This document shows, one piece after another, positions 23,565 to 35,081 of a stretch of 64,000 nucleotides of DNA. A model generated the notes under the pieces. That model had not been told where the DNA came from, ran no database searches, and saw only the letters and a list, made by a program, of their open reading frames with translations. This DNA comes from Centropus unirufus (lineage: Eukaryota; Chordata; Aves; Cuculiformes; Centropidae). The DNA lies in NCBI GenBank assembly GCA_013397695.1, contig VYZI01000826.1:95719-159718 (forward strand), written 5' to 3'. The position numbers were made by a program, and so were the translations under genes. Positions within the stretch are counted from its first letter, which is position 1. Each line of letters opens with the position of its first letter.

Positions 23565-23950
23565 CACAGAATCATGGAATCACTAAGTTGGAAAGGACTT
23601 TTGAGATCATCGAGTTCAACTGTACCAGAGCACTACAAAATCAGATCCCTAAGCAACTCGTCTACTCATCTATTAAACACATCCAGGGATAATGACCCCC
23701 CTCCCTCCCTGCACAGCCTCTGCCACTACCTGAGAATCCTCTCCATGAAGAACCTTTTCCTAATGTCTTTTCTGAACGTCCCCTGGAACAGCTTGAAACT
23801 ATTTCCCCTTGTTCTATCACCAGACACTTGGGAGAGACCAACACCTACCTCTCTACGACCTCCTTTCAGGGAGTCGTAGGTCTCCCCTCAGCCTCCTCTT
23901 CTCTAGGCACAAAAACCCAGTTCCCTGAGCCACTCCTCATAAGGAATCTT
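23565..23950 (-). mobile_element. CR1 LINE fragment, antisense
   Basis: Inverted 3' end 'cacagaatcatggaatcact' through to the antisense ORF2 C-terminus at 'gagccactcctcataaggaa'. Confidence 0.93.
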
Positions 23951-24152
23951 GAAAACAGCCATGCTCTGCTCAGCACAGTACAGAACACTGCAACACATTG
24001 ACTTTAGATGATTGGTCACCTAGTGCCTGCGGGAAGAAGCCACAGCATTTTAAGAGGGAATGTGGGAAGAGAAGGACAGGTCACAATATGCTCATCTAAA
24101 GAAATCTTTGATCCCAGGCTAATTACTGGGATAATAGTAGAAGTGATATAGA

Positions 24153-24572
24153 AGCATAGAATCATAAGGTTGGAAATGACCTTTGAGATCATCAAGTCCA
24201 GCCATACCCTAAGCACTTCATCTACCTCTCTTTTAAATCCTTCCAGGGATGGGGATGCCACCACCGACCTGGGCAGCCTCTGCCAGCGCCTGAGAACCTT
24301 TCAGTGAATTTTTTCCTGATATCTAATCTGTCCCCTCCCTGGTGAAATTTGAGACTGTTCCCTCTTGTCCTATCACGTGTCACTCAGGCAAAGAGACCAA
24401 CACCCACCTCCCTACAACTCCTACTCAGGTAATTTTAGGCAGTGAAAGGGTCTCCCTTCAGCCTCCTCTTCTCTAGGCTAAACTATCCCAGGTCCCTCAG
24501 CCACCACTCATTCTCCATCCCCTTCATCAGTTTGGTTCCCCTTCTCTGGACACACTTCAGGACATTTAGTGT
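24153..24572 (-). mobile_element. CR1 LINE fragment, antisense
   Basis: Inverted 3' end 'gcatagaatcataaggttgg' to 'ctctggacacacttcaggac'. A 12-15 bp deletion in the 3' UTR removes part of the 'tacctgtccactactaaacc' block. Confidence 0.92.
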
Positions 24573-25119
24573 GGAATAAGTTTGACCATGTATCTTAGCT
24601 ATTGCATGTTTTTGAGGTATTAATAGACACTTTAGCCTTCATTGATGTCTTTGCTTTCTGTAGATATGGGGGTACATTAAAAGGACTATTTTGAGAATAA
24701 ATTCTAAAATAGTTTGAAATAGAAGAGCCACAATCCATCACTGCTTGCATTTTCACATAAAACACACTCAGTGGAGCCACAAAAGAAAGGATGAGTGGTG
24801 AGGGCTGGGATTGTTTTTCTTTCTGTTTTCCCTTAATATATCTTAGTATTTCCCTCCTGCACTATTACATCGGTGAAAGAGAAAAGGAAAGGTCATCAGT
24901 AGCCAGTGGCAGCACCAGCTGGGAGTTTGAAATGGCACTTGTGGTTTTCAGCTGTCAGACGTTGGCTGAGATCTAAAAAGTGCCAGCATGAAATGCTCTG
25001 CGAATCCAGAGCTGGTTTTAAACCTGTAAGAATAAATGATGGGTTTTGAAGTCTATTATATCAATCATTACGCTTCTACACAAATTATTGCAAGTTGTTC
25101 ATTCTTACGAGTTCTCGCA
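24573..25119. other. Unique spacer
   Basis: No gene or repeat recognised. Confidence 0.5.
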
Positions 25120-25545
25120 CCCTCAATAAAGGGCAACTAAGCTGGTGAAGGGTTTGGAGAAAAATCTTCTGAGAAGCGGCTGACGGAACTGGAGTTGTTT
25201 AGCCTAGAGAAGAGAAGGCTGAAGGTAGACCTTATCCCCATCTACAAGTACCTGAAAGTGTGGTGGTCTCTTTGCCAAAGTTACAGGTCAAGGAGGAATA
25301 GCCTCAAGCTGTACCAGGAAAGGTTCAGATTGGACACTAGGAAAAAATTCTTCACCAAAAGGGTTCTCAGGCACCAGCAGAGGCTTCCCAGGGAGGTGGT
25401 TGAGTCCCCATCCCTAGAGGTATTTAAAAGATGAGTAGATGAGGCGCTTAGGGATATGGTTTAGTGGTGGACAGGTACCATTGGACTCAATGATGTCAAA
25501 CGTCTTTTCCAACCCAGTGCTTCTATGATTCTGATTCTATGATCC
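25120..25545 (+). mobile_element. CR1 LINE fragment, 3' end with ORF2 remnant
   Basis: Sense ORF2 C-terminus (FSLEKRRLKVDLIPIYKYLK, PREVVESPSLEVFKR) and complete 3' UTR ending in 'gcttctatgattctgattct'. Confidence 0.95.
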
Positions 25546-26030
25546 TGTCGTTAAACACTTATGTAAAATGGCTTTCTGTATTACACTTGATCCACTCCCC
25601 ATTAAAATTCCCTGATCTCTTTACTCTGTGGTTTGTGAAAATAGACATCATAGATGAAATGAGACCAAAAAAATGTCATCACTTATTTAATCCTACAAGT
25701 GATAGCCGTGACTTGCCAGTGTCTTACCATCGATGAATAAAGCTGCAAATGCTGAAACAATACAAAGAAGATGGAGAAAGCAACACAACTACAAAATAAT
25801 TTCTAGCCTTTGGGTCAACCTCATGTTTGATATCCAAAACCATCCATGCTTCTCTCTCCCAAGCAGCTGGGTCTGCGTGAGAACTGTATGTGTTTGAACT
25901 GAGAAGGAATTCACATCCGTGCACCCAAACTGCTTCTTCTGTAACGGTAAGTTCAGCAAATATGCTGCAACAGCAGCCACAACATTGTTGTCCTTCCTCT
26001 CTGAGAAGATCAGCTAGCATTTAAGTATGG
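25546..26030. other. Unique spacer
   Basis: The minus-strand frame at 25,724-26,020 (98 residues) matches no family I recognise and has no flanking splice or promoter signal. No repeat seen. Confidence 0.45.
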
Positions 26031-26322
26031 ATATAGGAGGCCACCCGGGCCCACCCTTAGCCATTCCAAAATGCCAACCTGCTTAGGAGCACAAATAACT
26101 CCTTTGGAATGCGCACAGCCTACCAAAGCTGCAGTGCCCCACCACCTCAGACTGATCTCTCAAATATCCTCAGTGCTGAAGAGGACACTTCCTTGAATCA
26201 AGAGCCGAGGGTAGTGACATAAGGGCCCATGGTGCTTGTCTTCATCAATGTGCACCTTTCTTTGGTATCTAGACTGGATGAACTGGTGAAAACGGCTCCA
26301 ACATGCAGCTGTGCTCCATAAT

Positions 26323-26872
26323 CCATTTCCTCCTCTACTATTGTGAGACCCCACCTAGAGTATTGTGTCCAATTTTGAAATCCCCAACAGGAGAAGGATA
26401 TGGAGCTGTTGGAATAGGTGCAGAGGAGGCCATGAGGATGATCAGAGGGCTGGAGCACCTCTGCTATGAGGAAAGGCTGAGATAGATGGGGCTGTTCAGC
26501 CTGGAGAAGAGAAGGCTCCAGAGAAACCTTAGAGAGCCCTTCCAGTACCTGAAGGGGGCCTCAAAAAAAGGTGTAGAAGTACTTTTTACAAGGTCATGGA
26601 GTGATAGGTGGAGGGGGAATGGCTTTGAAAGGGGGAAAGATTTAGATTAGACGCTGGGAAAAAACTCAGGACACTCAGGGAGGTGAGGCATTGGCACAGG
26701 TTGCCTAGGAAAGTTGTGGCTGCCCCCTCCCTGGAAGCGCTGAAGGGGAGTTTGGATGGGGCCTTGAGCAGGCTAGTCCAGTGGGAGGTTTCCCTGCCCA
26801 TGGCAGGGGGATTAGAACTGGATGATCTTTAAAGGTCCCTTCCAACCCAAACCATTGTATGAGTCTATGACA
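26323..26872 (+). mobile_element. CR1 LINE fragment (copy 1 of duplicated unit)
   Basis: Sense element from 'ataatccatttcctcctcta' to 'aaaccattgtatgagtctat'. It carries a stop (gatag for the gagag in copy 2) in the frame coding LEHLCYEERLR. Confidence 0.94.
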
Positions 26873-27559
26873 ATTCTTATTGTGCATTATAAACCAAGTA
26901 GGCTGAATTTACTTGCCATCCAGGTCACTATGTTTCATGACATGCTTGCCCTCAGTTGCATGATTTGACTGATTTGCAGACCAGAACAGAATAATTTGTT
27001 CTGTCCCTTAAAAGTGGGCCAACCCTACCCTCCTCTGTTCCCAGGATGCAATATGTTCTGGGCCCCTTGCTCTTGGACAGCTGAGAAATTCCATCCTACT
27101 CACTGGTACTGAACTGACTTCTTAAAAATCCTATGTATTTTATTTAAATTATGGTCTTTCAAATACTAAGATCTAGCTAGCCTAATGACTGCTCTACTGT
27201 ATACAGCAGAAAAACAGAAATGGATCATGGCATAATGAAACTCCTCTGACTTAAACTGTATTTTCTATCTCATTTGTCCCTGTGGACATCACCTAATTTC
27301 CCCCTGTTCTTCTCTCATCTGATAGACAGAAAGTTTTCTGGGGGCAAGGACTGTCCTTTATTATATGTCTGTACAGGACCTAGGCCACCAAAGCCCAAAG
27401 GCTTTGAAATGTTACTGCATTTCAACGTCCTCATCAAACAATAAGGACATTTGCCTACTTGTTCTAGCAGACCCAAATTGCAGTAACTATATTTAAAAAT
27501 TAATAATGAGGAGAAAGCTTGAAAGCGGTATTTTCTATTCCTGGAAAACTATATAGAGA
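26873..27559. other. Unique spacer (copy 1)
   Basis: About 690 bp of unique DNA, repeated at 28,476-29,162. No gene recognised. Confidence 0.5.
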
Positions 27560-27628
27560 ACGTCTCCAACACAAGAAGGACACGGAATTATTGGGAAAGG
27601 TCCAGAGGAGGCCACAAAGATGATCCAA
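27560..27628 (+). mobile_element. CR1 LINE fragment truncated by sequence gap
   Basis: Same start as the CR1 at 29,163 ('cgtctccaacacaagaagga') but it stops at the N, which supports a contig end here. Confidence 0.9.
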
Positions 27629-27629
27629 N
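27629..27629. other. Single-N assembly gap
   Basis: One N precisely between the two copies of the 1.6-kb unit. Confidence 0.99.
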
Positions 27630-27925
27630 ATATAGGAGGCCACCCGGGCCCACCCTTAGCCATTCCAAAATGCCAACCTGCTTAGGAGCACAAATAACTC
27701 CTTTGGAATGCGCACAGCCAGCCTACCAAAGCTGCAGTGCCCCACCACCCCAGACTGATCTCTCAAATATCCTCAGTGCTGAAGAGGACACTTCCTTGAA
27801 TCAAGAGCCAAGGGTAGTGACATAAGGGCCCATGGTGCTTGTCTTCATCAATGTGCACCTTTCTTTGGTATCTAGACTGGATGAACTGGTGAAAACGGCT
27901 CCAACATGCAGCTGTGCTCCATAAT

Positions 27926-28475
27926 CCATTTCCTCCTCTACTATTGTGAGACCCCACCTAGAGTATTGTGTCCAATTTTGAAATCCCCAACAGGAGAAGG
28001 ATATGGAGCTGTTGGAATAGGTGCAGAGGAGGCCATGAGGATGATCAGAGGGCTGGAGCACCTCTGCTATGAGGAAAGGCTGAGAGAGATGGGGCTGTTC
28101 AGCCTGGAGAAGAGAAGGCTCCAGAGAAACCTTAGAGAGCCCTTCCAGTACCTGAAGGGGGCCTCAAAAAAAGGTGTAGAAGTACTTTTTACAAGGTCAT
28201 GGAGTGATAGGTGGAGGGGGAATGGCTTTGAAAGGGGGAAAGATTTAGATTAGACGCTGGGAAAAAACTCAGGACACTCAGGGAGGTGAGGCATTGGCAC
28301 AGGTTGCCTAGGAAAGTTGTGACTGCCCCCTCCCTGGAAGCGCTGAAGGGTAGTTTGGATGGGGCCTTGAGCAGGCTAGTCCAGTGGGAGGTTTCCCTGC
28401 CCATGGCAGGGGGATTAGAACTGGATGATCTTTAAAGGTCCCTTCCAACCCAAACCATTGTATGAGTCTATGACA
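27926..28475 (+). mobile_element. CR1 LINE fragment (copy 2 of duplicated unit)
   Basis: Same insertion as 26,323-26,872. The frame is open longer (27,906-28,253, with EMGLFSLEKRRLQRNLREPF), because the position that is a stop in copy 1 reads gag here. Confidence 0.94.
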
Positions 28476-29162
28476 ATTCTTATTGTGCATTATAAACCAA
28501 GTAGGCTGAATTTACTTGCCATCCAGGTCACTATGTTTCATGACATGCTTGCCCTCAGTTGCATGATTTGACTGATTTGCAGACCAGAACAGAATAATTT
28601 GTTCTGTCCCTTAAAAGTGGGCCAACCCTACCCTCCTCTGTTCCCAGGATGCAATATGTTCTGGGCCCCTTGCTCTTGGACAGCTGAGAAATTCCATCCT
28701 ACTCACTGGTACTGAACTGACTTCTTAAAAATCCTATGTATTTTATTTAAATTATGGTCTTTCAAATACTAAGATCTAGCTAGCCTAATGACTGCTCTAC
28801 TGTATACAGCAGAAAAACAGAAATGGATCATGGCATAATGAAACTCCTCTGACTTAAACTGTATTTTCTATCTCATTTGTCCCTGTGGACATCACCTAAT
28901 TTCCCCCTGTTCTTCTCTCATCTGATAGACAGAAAGTTTTCTGGGGGCAAGGACTGTCCTTTATTATATGTCTGTACAGGACCTAGGCCACCAAAGCCCA
29001 AAGGCTTTGAAATGTTACTGCATTTCAACGTCCTCATCAAACAATAAGGACATTTGCCTACTTGTTCTAGCAGACCCAAATTGCAGTAACTATATTTAAA
29101 AATTAATAATGAGGAGAAAGCTTGAAAGCGGTATTTTCTATTCCTGGAAAACTATATAGAGA
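28476..29162. other. Unique spacer (copy 2)
   Basis: Duplicate of 26,873-27,559. No gene recognised. Confidence 0.5.
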
Positions 29163-29645
29163 ACGTCTCCAACACAAGAAGGACACGGAATTATTGGGAA
29201 AGGTCCAGAGGAGGCCACAAAGATGATCCAAGGGTTGGAGCACCTCTGGTATGAGGACAGGCTCTCATAGTTGGGGTTGTTCAGCCTGGAGAAGGCTCCA
29301 GGGAGACCTTAGAGCAACATCCAGTACCTGAAGGTGTCCTTCCAGAAAACCGTGGAGGGACTTTTTACAAGTGCATGGAGCGGTGGGATGAGGGTGAATG
29401 GCTTTAAATTTGGAAGTGGGAAATTTAGATTAGATACGTGGAAGAAATTTGTCACAGAGAGAGTGGGGAGACAGAAGAATAGGTTGCCCAGGGAATTTGT
29501 GGCTGTGTCTTCCCTGGAATTGTTCAAGGCCAGGTTGAATGGGGCCTTGAGCACCACACTCTGGGGGGAGGTGTCCCTAACCATAGTTGGGGCATTGGAA
29601 CTGGATGATCCTTAAGGTCCCTTCCAACCCAAACCATTCTGTATC
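29163..29645 (+). mobile_element. CR1 LINE fragment, 3' end
   Basis: Sense element with private variants ('ctggaattgttcaaggcca', 'gagcaccacactct') shared with the inverted copy at 31,475. It ends 'aaaccattctgtatcc' with a decayed octamer. Confidence 0.94.
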
Positions 29646-30080
29646 CACGATAAATTCAGAAAGCCTGGCTAATAGTTACACCTAGAGACAAAATACACAA
29701 AATAAAAATGCTTAGGTTGTGAAGCTATGAGTCTCTGTGGGAGAACATTACCATGGACCAGCTTGATCTTCTTTTCCTTTACTTATGCAGATAGGATTTC
29801 CCACCCTGATGAACTGTTATGGTCCCAAAACCTGTGGAACCATTAGAGGAGCCTGCAGCTCCTCTGTGCTGTTTGTGCCCACATTTCCTTCTACAGGAAG
29901 ACAGAGAATAAGTCTGCAAGCATAGAAAAAATGATTAAATTATGAAATCTCACTTGATAAGGAGTTGGAGTAAAACAACTGATGCTGTCACCACCCACTT
30001 AACCCTCTGGGTGCTGAGCTACAGACACCATCAGGGCTAGGGTCTCTACACTGGCAGTGCACGTATTAAAACCTCAACTA
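29646..30080 (+). repeat. Inverted repeat, left arm (non-CR1 flank)
   Basis: Starts 'aattcagaaagcctggct' right after the CR1 3' end and runs to 'attaaaacctcaa'. It pairs with 31,085-31,475 on the other strand at about 94% over the best 200 bp by eye. It has about 45 bp extra after 'cattagagga' that the right arm lacks. Confidence 0.9.
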
Positions 30081-31084
30081 TATTTAACACTCAGGAGTGC
30101 TTCCAAGCCCCTTCTGTCACAGGCACGAGGGGGCACTTAAGGGCAGAACACCTCCTAGGAGAGCACTAGAGAAATCTCCCAGGCAGAGGAAGCCAAATTT
30201 GGCACAGTTCAAGCAAATTAGCCAGGCAACAATGTCTTTATCCCCCCTCTGCCCTTCTTCAGAAGGAACTACTTTTCCATCTCTGGTAGGGGTATTGAGT
30301 TAATTAGCATATATGCAGCACGAACAATCGGAAGACTTGAATCTGGGGCTAAAGCGAGAGCCAAATTATTGGGTGCTGAAACACACTCAGTGAGAAACAG
30401 TGAAAGGGGTCAAGGAAGGACCGGACCACTTGACATCAAAAACACTATCTGCAGTAGGAAGTGGAAGCAGAGCAGAGTAGCTTGCAGTGTTTTTGTGTCC
30501 TTTCCTTTATACGGCTGTGTTGGCACACTTGGATGTAGACGAGCATGTCCTGCTGGGAAAGGAAGAGATGTGACAGGACTGAGGAATCGTGAGCCCAGGG
30601 CGCGATCTTGCATGCTGAAGGGACTCCGACTGGTTTTGCATTAAACGCACATCCCCACGCTCGGTGCCCTTCAAGCGCACAGCGGCTCTGCCTAAAAGTG
30701 AACCGTTCTCTTTTACAAAGATAAATAAGCAAAAGATTAGTTTAAAAGCCTACTACAACTGTTGTGCAATAAAAGCGAGTAACAAGCTTTTAGGCTTAAT
30801 TACTTCATCAGTCCAATAAGGGAATAAAGTATCCTGAGCCTGAGAGCTGGTTTGTTTCTTTTCCAGCTATGTCTATTAAACTAATAAACAGATCTCTTTG
30901 TACAAACATTATTTATATTACATTGCTCCAGACTGGCTACAAAGCTCCCTATCTTCAAAGACATTAAAAACCTACCTTTTAAAGAGAGTAAATTATCAGA
31001 TTTTAGTTCTCCAAAGCATGAACTGCCTACCAGAACTAGAGATTAGTCAGAGTTTTCAAGCTCTAGAAAAGAATTAGCTTATTG
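30081..31084. other. Unique loop between inverted arms, with a possible conserved element
   Basis: 1 kb of unique DNA. The part at about 30,680-30,830 has low-complexity-free, TAATTA- and CAATAAA-type sites ('gcttaattacttcatcagtc') reminiscent of a conserved noncoding element. The frames at 30,097-30,303 and 30,369-30,644 have no recognised domain. Confidence 0.4.
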
Positions 31085-31475
31085 CAACTGAGGTTTTAAT
31101 ATGATCACTGCCAGTGTAGAGATCCTAGCCCTGATGGTGGCTGTAGCTCAGCACCCAGAAGGATACGTGGATGGTGACAGCATCAGTTGTTTTACTCCAA
31201 CTCTTTATCAAGTGAGACTTCACTATTTAATCATTTTTTCTATGCTTGCAGACTTATTCTCTGTCTTCCTCCTCTAATGGTTCCACAGGTTTTGAGACCA
31301 TAACAGTTCATCAGGGTGGGGAATCCTATCTGCATAAGTAAAGGATGAGAAGATCAAGCTGGTCTATGGTAATGTTCCCCCACAGAGACTTCGTAGCTTC
31401 ACAACCTAAGCATTTTTATTTTGTGTGTTTTGTCTCTAGGTGTAACTACTAGCCAGGCCTTCTGAATTCATCATG
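31085..31475 (-). repeat. Inverted repeat, right arm (non-CR1 flank)
   Basis: Reverse complement of 29,646-30,080. It meets an antisense CR1 at its outer side exactly as the left arm meets a sense CR1. Confidence 0.9.
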
Positions 31476-31645
31476 GACACATGGAATGGTTTGGGTTGGA
31501 AGGGACCTTAAAGATCATCCAGTTCCAACCCCCCCTCGCCATGGTCAGAGACACCTCCCCCTAGACTGTGGTGCTCAAAGCCCCATCCAAATTGGCCTTG
31601 AACAATTCCAGGGAGGGGACAGCCACAACTTCCCATGCCATGCCT
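31476..31645 (-). mobile_element. CR1 LINE fragment, antisense, part of inverted repeat
   Basis: Inverted 3' end 'acatggaatggtttgggttg'. It shares private variants with the CR1 at 29,163-29,645 and ends at 'agccacaacttccc', where homology stops. Confidence 0.93.
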
Positions 31646-33058
31646 GCTTCCAGTTGCACCTTTCCATTTATGTTAATACCAAGCTGCCTTGGCTGCTATA
31701 AACTGAAAAAGCACACAGCCAGTACACCCTGCCTACACCCCGAGTTCTCCTCCTCACCATCTGATGGCCAAAGATAACTGTGGTGTAGAGCAATTCCAGC
31801 ATGCCTTCTCCACGAGGTAATATTTGAGCAGAATCTGATCCTGCATATGCATGCGCTAAACCCAGAGTCATTCGGGTTGTGATAAGTAACTAGAATAGGT
31901 TTTTATAAACACTTGGCACGTATCTATCTTTGCCATCATGTAAAAATAGAACAAATAGTAATATTCGCTAATGCATTTTCCACAGACTATTGCCATGCAA
32001 TAAAGCTCTCTATAAACACTGGAAGTCAGTGGTTCTGATTTCCTGAAGGGTGTGTTTTCCATAAAAAAAAGGCCTTGCTCCAGTGCTAATTACAAAATTA
32101 GCAAGACGCTTACAAGTAATTAGATCAGGGTGTTAAATCACTAAAGTTCCTTAAATAAAACTCCTAATTAGGACACAGCACACATTTACCTACAAGCTGG
32201 GTCTGACAAACTGCCCAAACTTTCCCTTTCAGGCTGACTTTCAGGACACTATCAGGGAAATGTGAAGCACCCACTTTAGGAAGGAGTCCTCATTGCCTTT
32301 TATTGATTGACACAGGCAAGATCTCCTATGCCTGGTTCACTTTGTCTCCAAAGCATAAAGGCACCATAAAGAGAGTCATGGATGTATTTTCTGATGCCCA
32401 TCCCGACAAGGTCATTCCCCTCTCTCTTTTGATTATATAGGGAGCTTGGGCCCTTGCTAAGATTAAGCTACTGTGATGGGATTTAGTTTTATATTTTTAT
32501 GGTATTGTTAGCTATCAACACTGTCTGGTTTTCCTTCTTCCTACCCAGCACTTCTCAAACTCCAAGATGCAGTTGGGTAGAGGCTTTTGTTTTATTACAC
32601 CTAACAAAACAGCACCTGACACAAAGGCATCTCAATTGAGAATTGATCTTCAATAAACCGCTGCAATACAAACAGCGAAGGTTACCTTTCCTTTATAGCT
32701 TGCTTATCTGAGACATACTTAACTGCTTAAAAACAAAGCCCACAACTATATTGACATTCCGTGCATCCCGCAGTCTTTCCAAATACTTTGTACCTTGTTC
32801 TAACCTCAAAACAAAATCATCCACCATATAAGGAAAGCAGATGCACGGGTCTCTAGATATCAAAAGAAAAGGACTTCACCAGTTTATTTCAAGTCCTCTG
32901 AATATTGCTTCATGTGACAGAATTTCTTGTTGTCTGGAACGCTTCACTCCCACTTTGATGTCGACCACCATAAAAACTAATTATGCCTTCTGAACCAGTA
33001 TGTGAAGCAGCATCTCTGAGTGAGCTGGATTTTACTATCTGACAAGGTTCCACAACTT
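31646..33058. other. Unique spacer (1.4 kb)
   Basis: No gene or transposon recognised apart from the candidate element at 32,060-32,190. A minus-strand 67-residue frame at 31,668-31,871 has no motif. Confidence 0.5.
32060..32190. promoter_or_regulatory. Candidate enhancer with palindromic homeodomain sites
   Basis: Positions 32,085-32,102 form a perfect inverted repeat GCTAATT-acaa-AATTAGC. A TAATTAG at 32,117-32,123 and a perfect palindrome CCTAATTAGG at 32,163-32,172 follow. TAATTA is the core of many homeodomain sites. The function is inferred. Confidence 0.35.
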
Positions 33059-33350
33059 AGAATCACAGAACGGTTTGGGTTGGAAGGGGCCTTAAAGATC
33101 ATCCAGTTCCAACCACTCTGCTATCGGGTGGTCCATTGGCAGGGACATCTCCCACTACAAAAAACCTGTTCAAGGCCCCATCCAACCTGGCCATCAATAT
33201 TTCAAGGAGGGAGGCAGCAACAACTTCCCTGGCGAACTTGTACCAGTGTCTCCCCACCCTCAGTGTCAAGAATTTCTTCCTGATGTCCAATTTAAATCTC
33301 CCCCCTTCCAATTTAAATCCAGCCACTCTCATCCTATCACTCTTTACAGA
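33059..33350 (-). mobile_element. CR1 LINE fragment, antisense
   Basis: Inverted 3' end 'agaatcacagaacggtttgg', 3' UTR and the start of the ORF2 end, to 'catcctatcactcttta'. It carries a small duplication around 'gggtggtccattggcaggga'. Confidence 0.93.
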
Positions 33351-33477
33351 CTGCTGTTCAAAGATTTGTCAAGATTTGTACTGGGCACTGTGATTTCAGT
33401 CCATAGTAATATACTGGAAGTTAGCTCTGTCCCAGAGGTGTCCATGCAAAGAGTCCTTGTAGGCATCTGAGGTGTGT

Positions 33478-34112
33478 TGTAGCTGTGGCTCAAGTGGAAA
33501 TGCAAACTGTATCCTGGCCACCAGAAGTGTGGCCAGCAGGGTGAGGGAGAGGATTCTCCCCCTCTACTCCACTCTTGTGAGAGCCCACCTGGAGCATTGT
33601 GTCCAGTCCTGGAATACCCAACAGAAGAAGGATATGGAACTGTTGGAATGGCTTCAGAGGAGAGCCACAAATATGATCCATGGGTTGGAGCGCCTCTGCT
33701 ATGAGGACAGGCTGAGAGAGTTGGAGTTACTCAATCTGGAGAACAGAAGGCTCCACAGAGAAATTAGAGTGCCCTTCCAGCATAGAGAGGGGCTACAAGA
33801 AAGCTGGGGAATTACTTTTTACACGGGCATGGAGTGACGGCACAAGGGGGAATGGCTTTAAGTTGGAAGAGGGAAGATTTAGATTGGACTTCAGGAAGAA
33901 ATTTTTGATGCTGAGGCTGGTGAGGCACTGGCACAGGTTGTCCAGAGAAGTTGTGAATGCCCTCTCTCTGGAAGTCTTGAACACTAGATTGGATGGGACC
34001 TTGATCAGCCTGATTTAGCGTGACGTGACTCTTCCCGTGGCAGGGGGGTTGGAAGGGGATGACCCTTAACCTCCCTTCCAACCCAAATCAGTATATGATT
34101 CTCTGATTCCAG
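33478..34112 (+). mobile_element. CR1 LINE fragment, sense
   Basis: The frame at 33,472-33,837 reads SVASRVRERILPLYSTLVRA, HLEHCVQSW, RLCYEDRLRELELLNLENRR, typical CR1 ORF2. The 3' UTR is complete to 'cagtatatgattctctgatt'. Confidence 0.95.
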
Positions 34113-34714
34113 TCTGTCTATCCTCTTGTACACGTGTTATAAGACAAGCCACTAATATACGCATTTCCATGCATGAATTAGAACATGATATACTAATAAT
34201 AACTCCACAAAAATGCTGCATGAATGGCCATTGCTGTGACATGTCGCTACAAAGCTAAATGAATTAACAGCTAGGCTTGGCACCACATGAAACACACACC
34301 TTGGGAACAATTCACAAATCCAGGTGCAAAGGTCAGAGTTAGCTGCTTGCCAGGAAGGTTCTTTCATCTTATAGAGCCAAAAAAATATTTGTTGTCTTTT
34401 TCAGAAAGATGTAACAAACTATATTTCGCCTGATCTTGGCAGAGTCTTAAACCAGCAGGTCTGGCACACAAAATGGAAAGCATCTCCAGCTGCTGTTGTT
34501 GTTGACAACACGTGACAACATGATATTCCCAGACATCATCAACTGCATTCCCAATTATTGCAGATTTTGTCCAGGATTACAACATTTTCCCATGTTCATT
34601 AGCTATAATTGTCTCAATAACAGCTAGTAGCAGAAAGGACATGAAGTGGAAAAAGCACACAGAATGTGCAAGTGAGGTTTTCTAGGGTACGGGGAGAAAG
34701 ACAGGAACAAGTGA
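34113..34714. other. Unique spacer
   Basis: No gene or repeat recognised. Confidence 0.5.
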
Positions 34715-34890
34715 ACATAGAATCATAGAATGCTTTGGGTTGGAAGGGACCTTCAAACCCCATCCAGTTCCAACCCCCCTGCCATGCGCAGGGACACTTC
34801 CCACTGGACCATGGTGCTCAATGCCACATCCAAACTGGCCTTGAACACTCCCAGGCAGGGGACAGACACAACTTCCCTGGGCAAGTTGCA
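34715..34890 (-). mobile_element. CR1 LINE fragment, antisense, short
   Basis: Inverted 3' end with two octamers ('acatagaatcatagaatgct') and about 150 bp of 3' UTR. Confidence 0.94.
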
Positions 34891-35081
34891 GGCTGAACTA
34901 AAACTAGTACTGAGTGACTTTACAAAGCAGCTTTGGACCATATTGCCTATTTGGTGTTATTTTTATGGGTGCATTTTGGGTTTTTTTAAAGGCAGATAAG
35001 AAAATCACTAGTTTGCTAGTTTTTACAGAGCCAGACAAAAAAAAAAAAATGATGTTGCTGAAAATCTAGATAAAAGCATAT
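34891..35081. other. Unique spacer with A13 run
   Basis: Short spacer; an A-run lies at about 35,037-35,049. Confidence 0.5.

Larger units (their letters stand above)
26031..27628 (+). repeat. Duplicated 1.6-kb unit, copy 1 (probable assembly duplicate)
   Basis: Starts 'atataggaggccacccgggc' and ends 'cacaaagatgatccaa'. It matches 27,630-29,231 almost base for base: by eye five substitutions and one 4-bp difference. It comprises unique DNA, a CR1 copy, more unique DNA and the start of another CR1. Confidence 0.97.
27630..29231 (+). repeat. Duplicated 1.6-kb unit, copy 2
   Basis: Same unit as 26,031-27,628, offset 1,599 at the start and 1,603 after an extra 'cagc' near 27,720. Past 29,231 the CR1 that was cut in copy 1 continues normally. 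Confidence 0.97.

Noticed and set aside
25724..26020. 98-residue minus-strand frame, Cys-rich start
   Set aside because: No recognised domain, no splice or promoter context.
26160..28061. Pairs of identical 64- and 86-residue frames 1.6 kb apart as a conserved gene family
   Set aside because: They lie in the duplicated unit, which is probably an assembly duplicate, and overlap antisense CR1.
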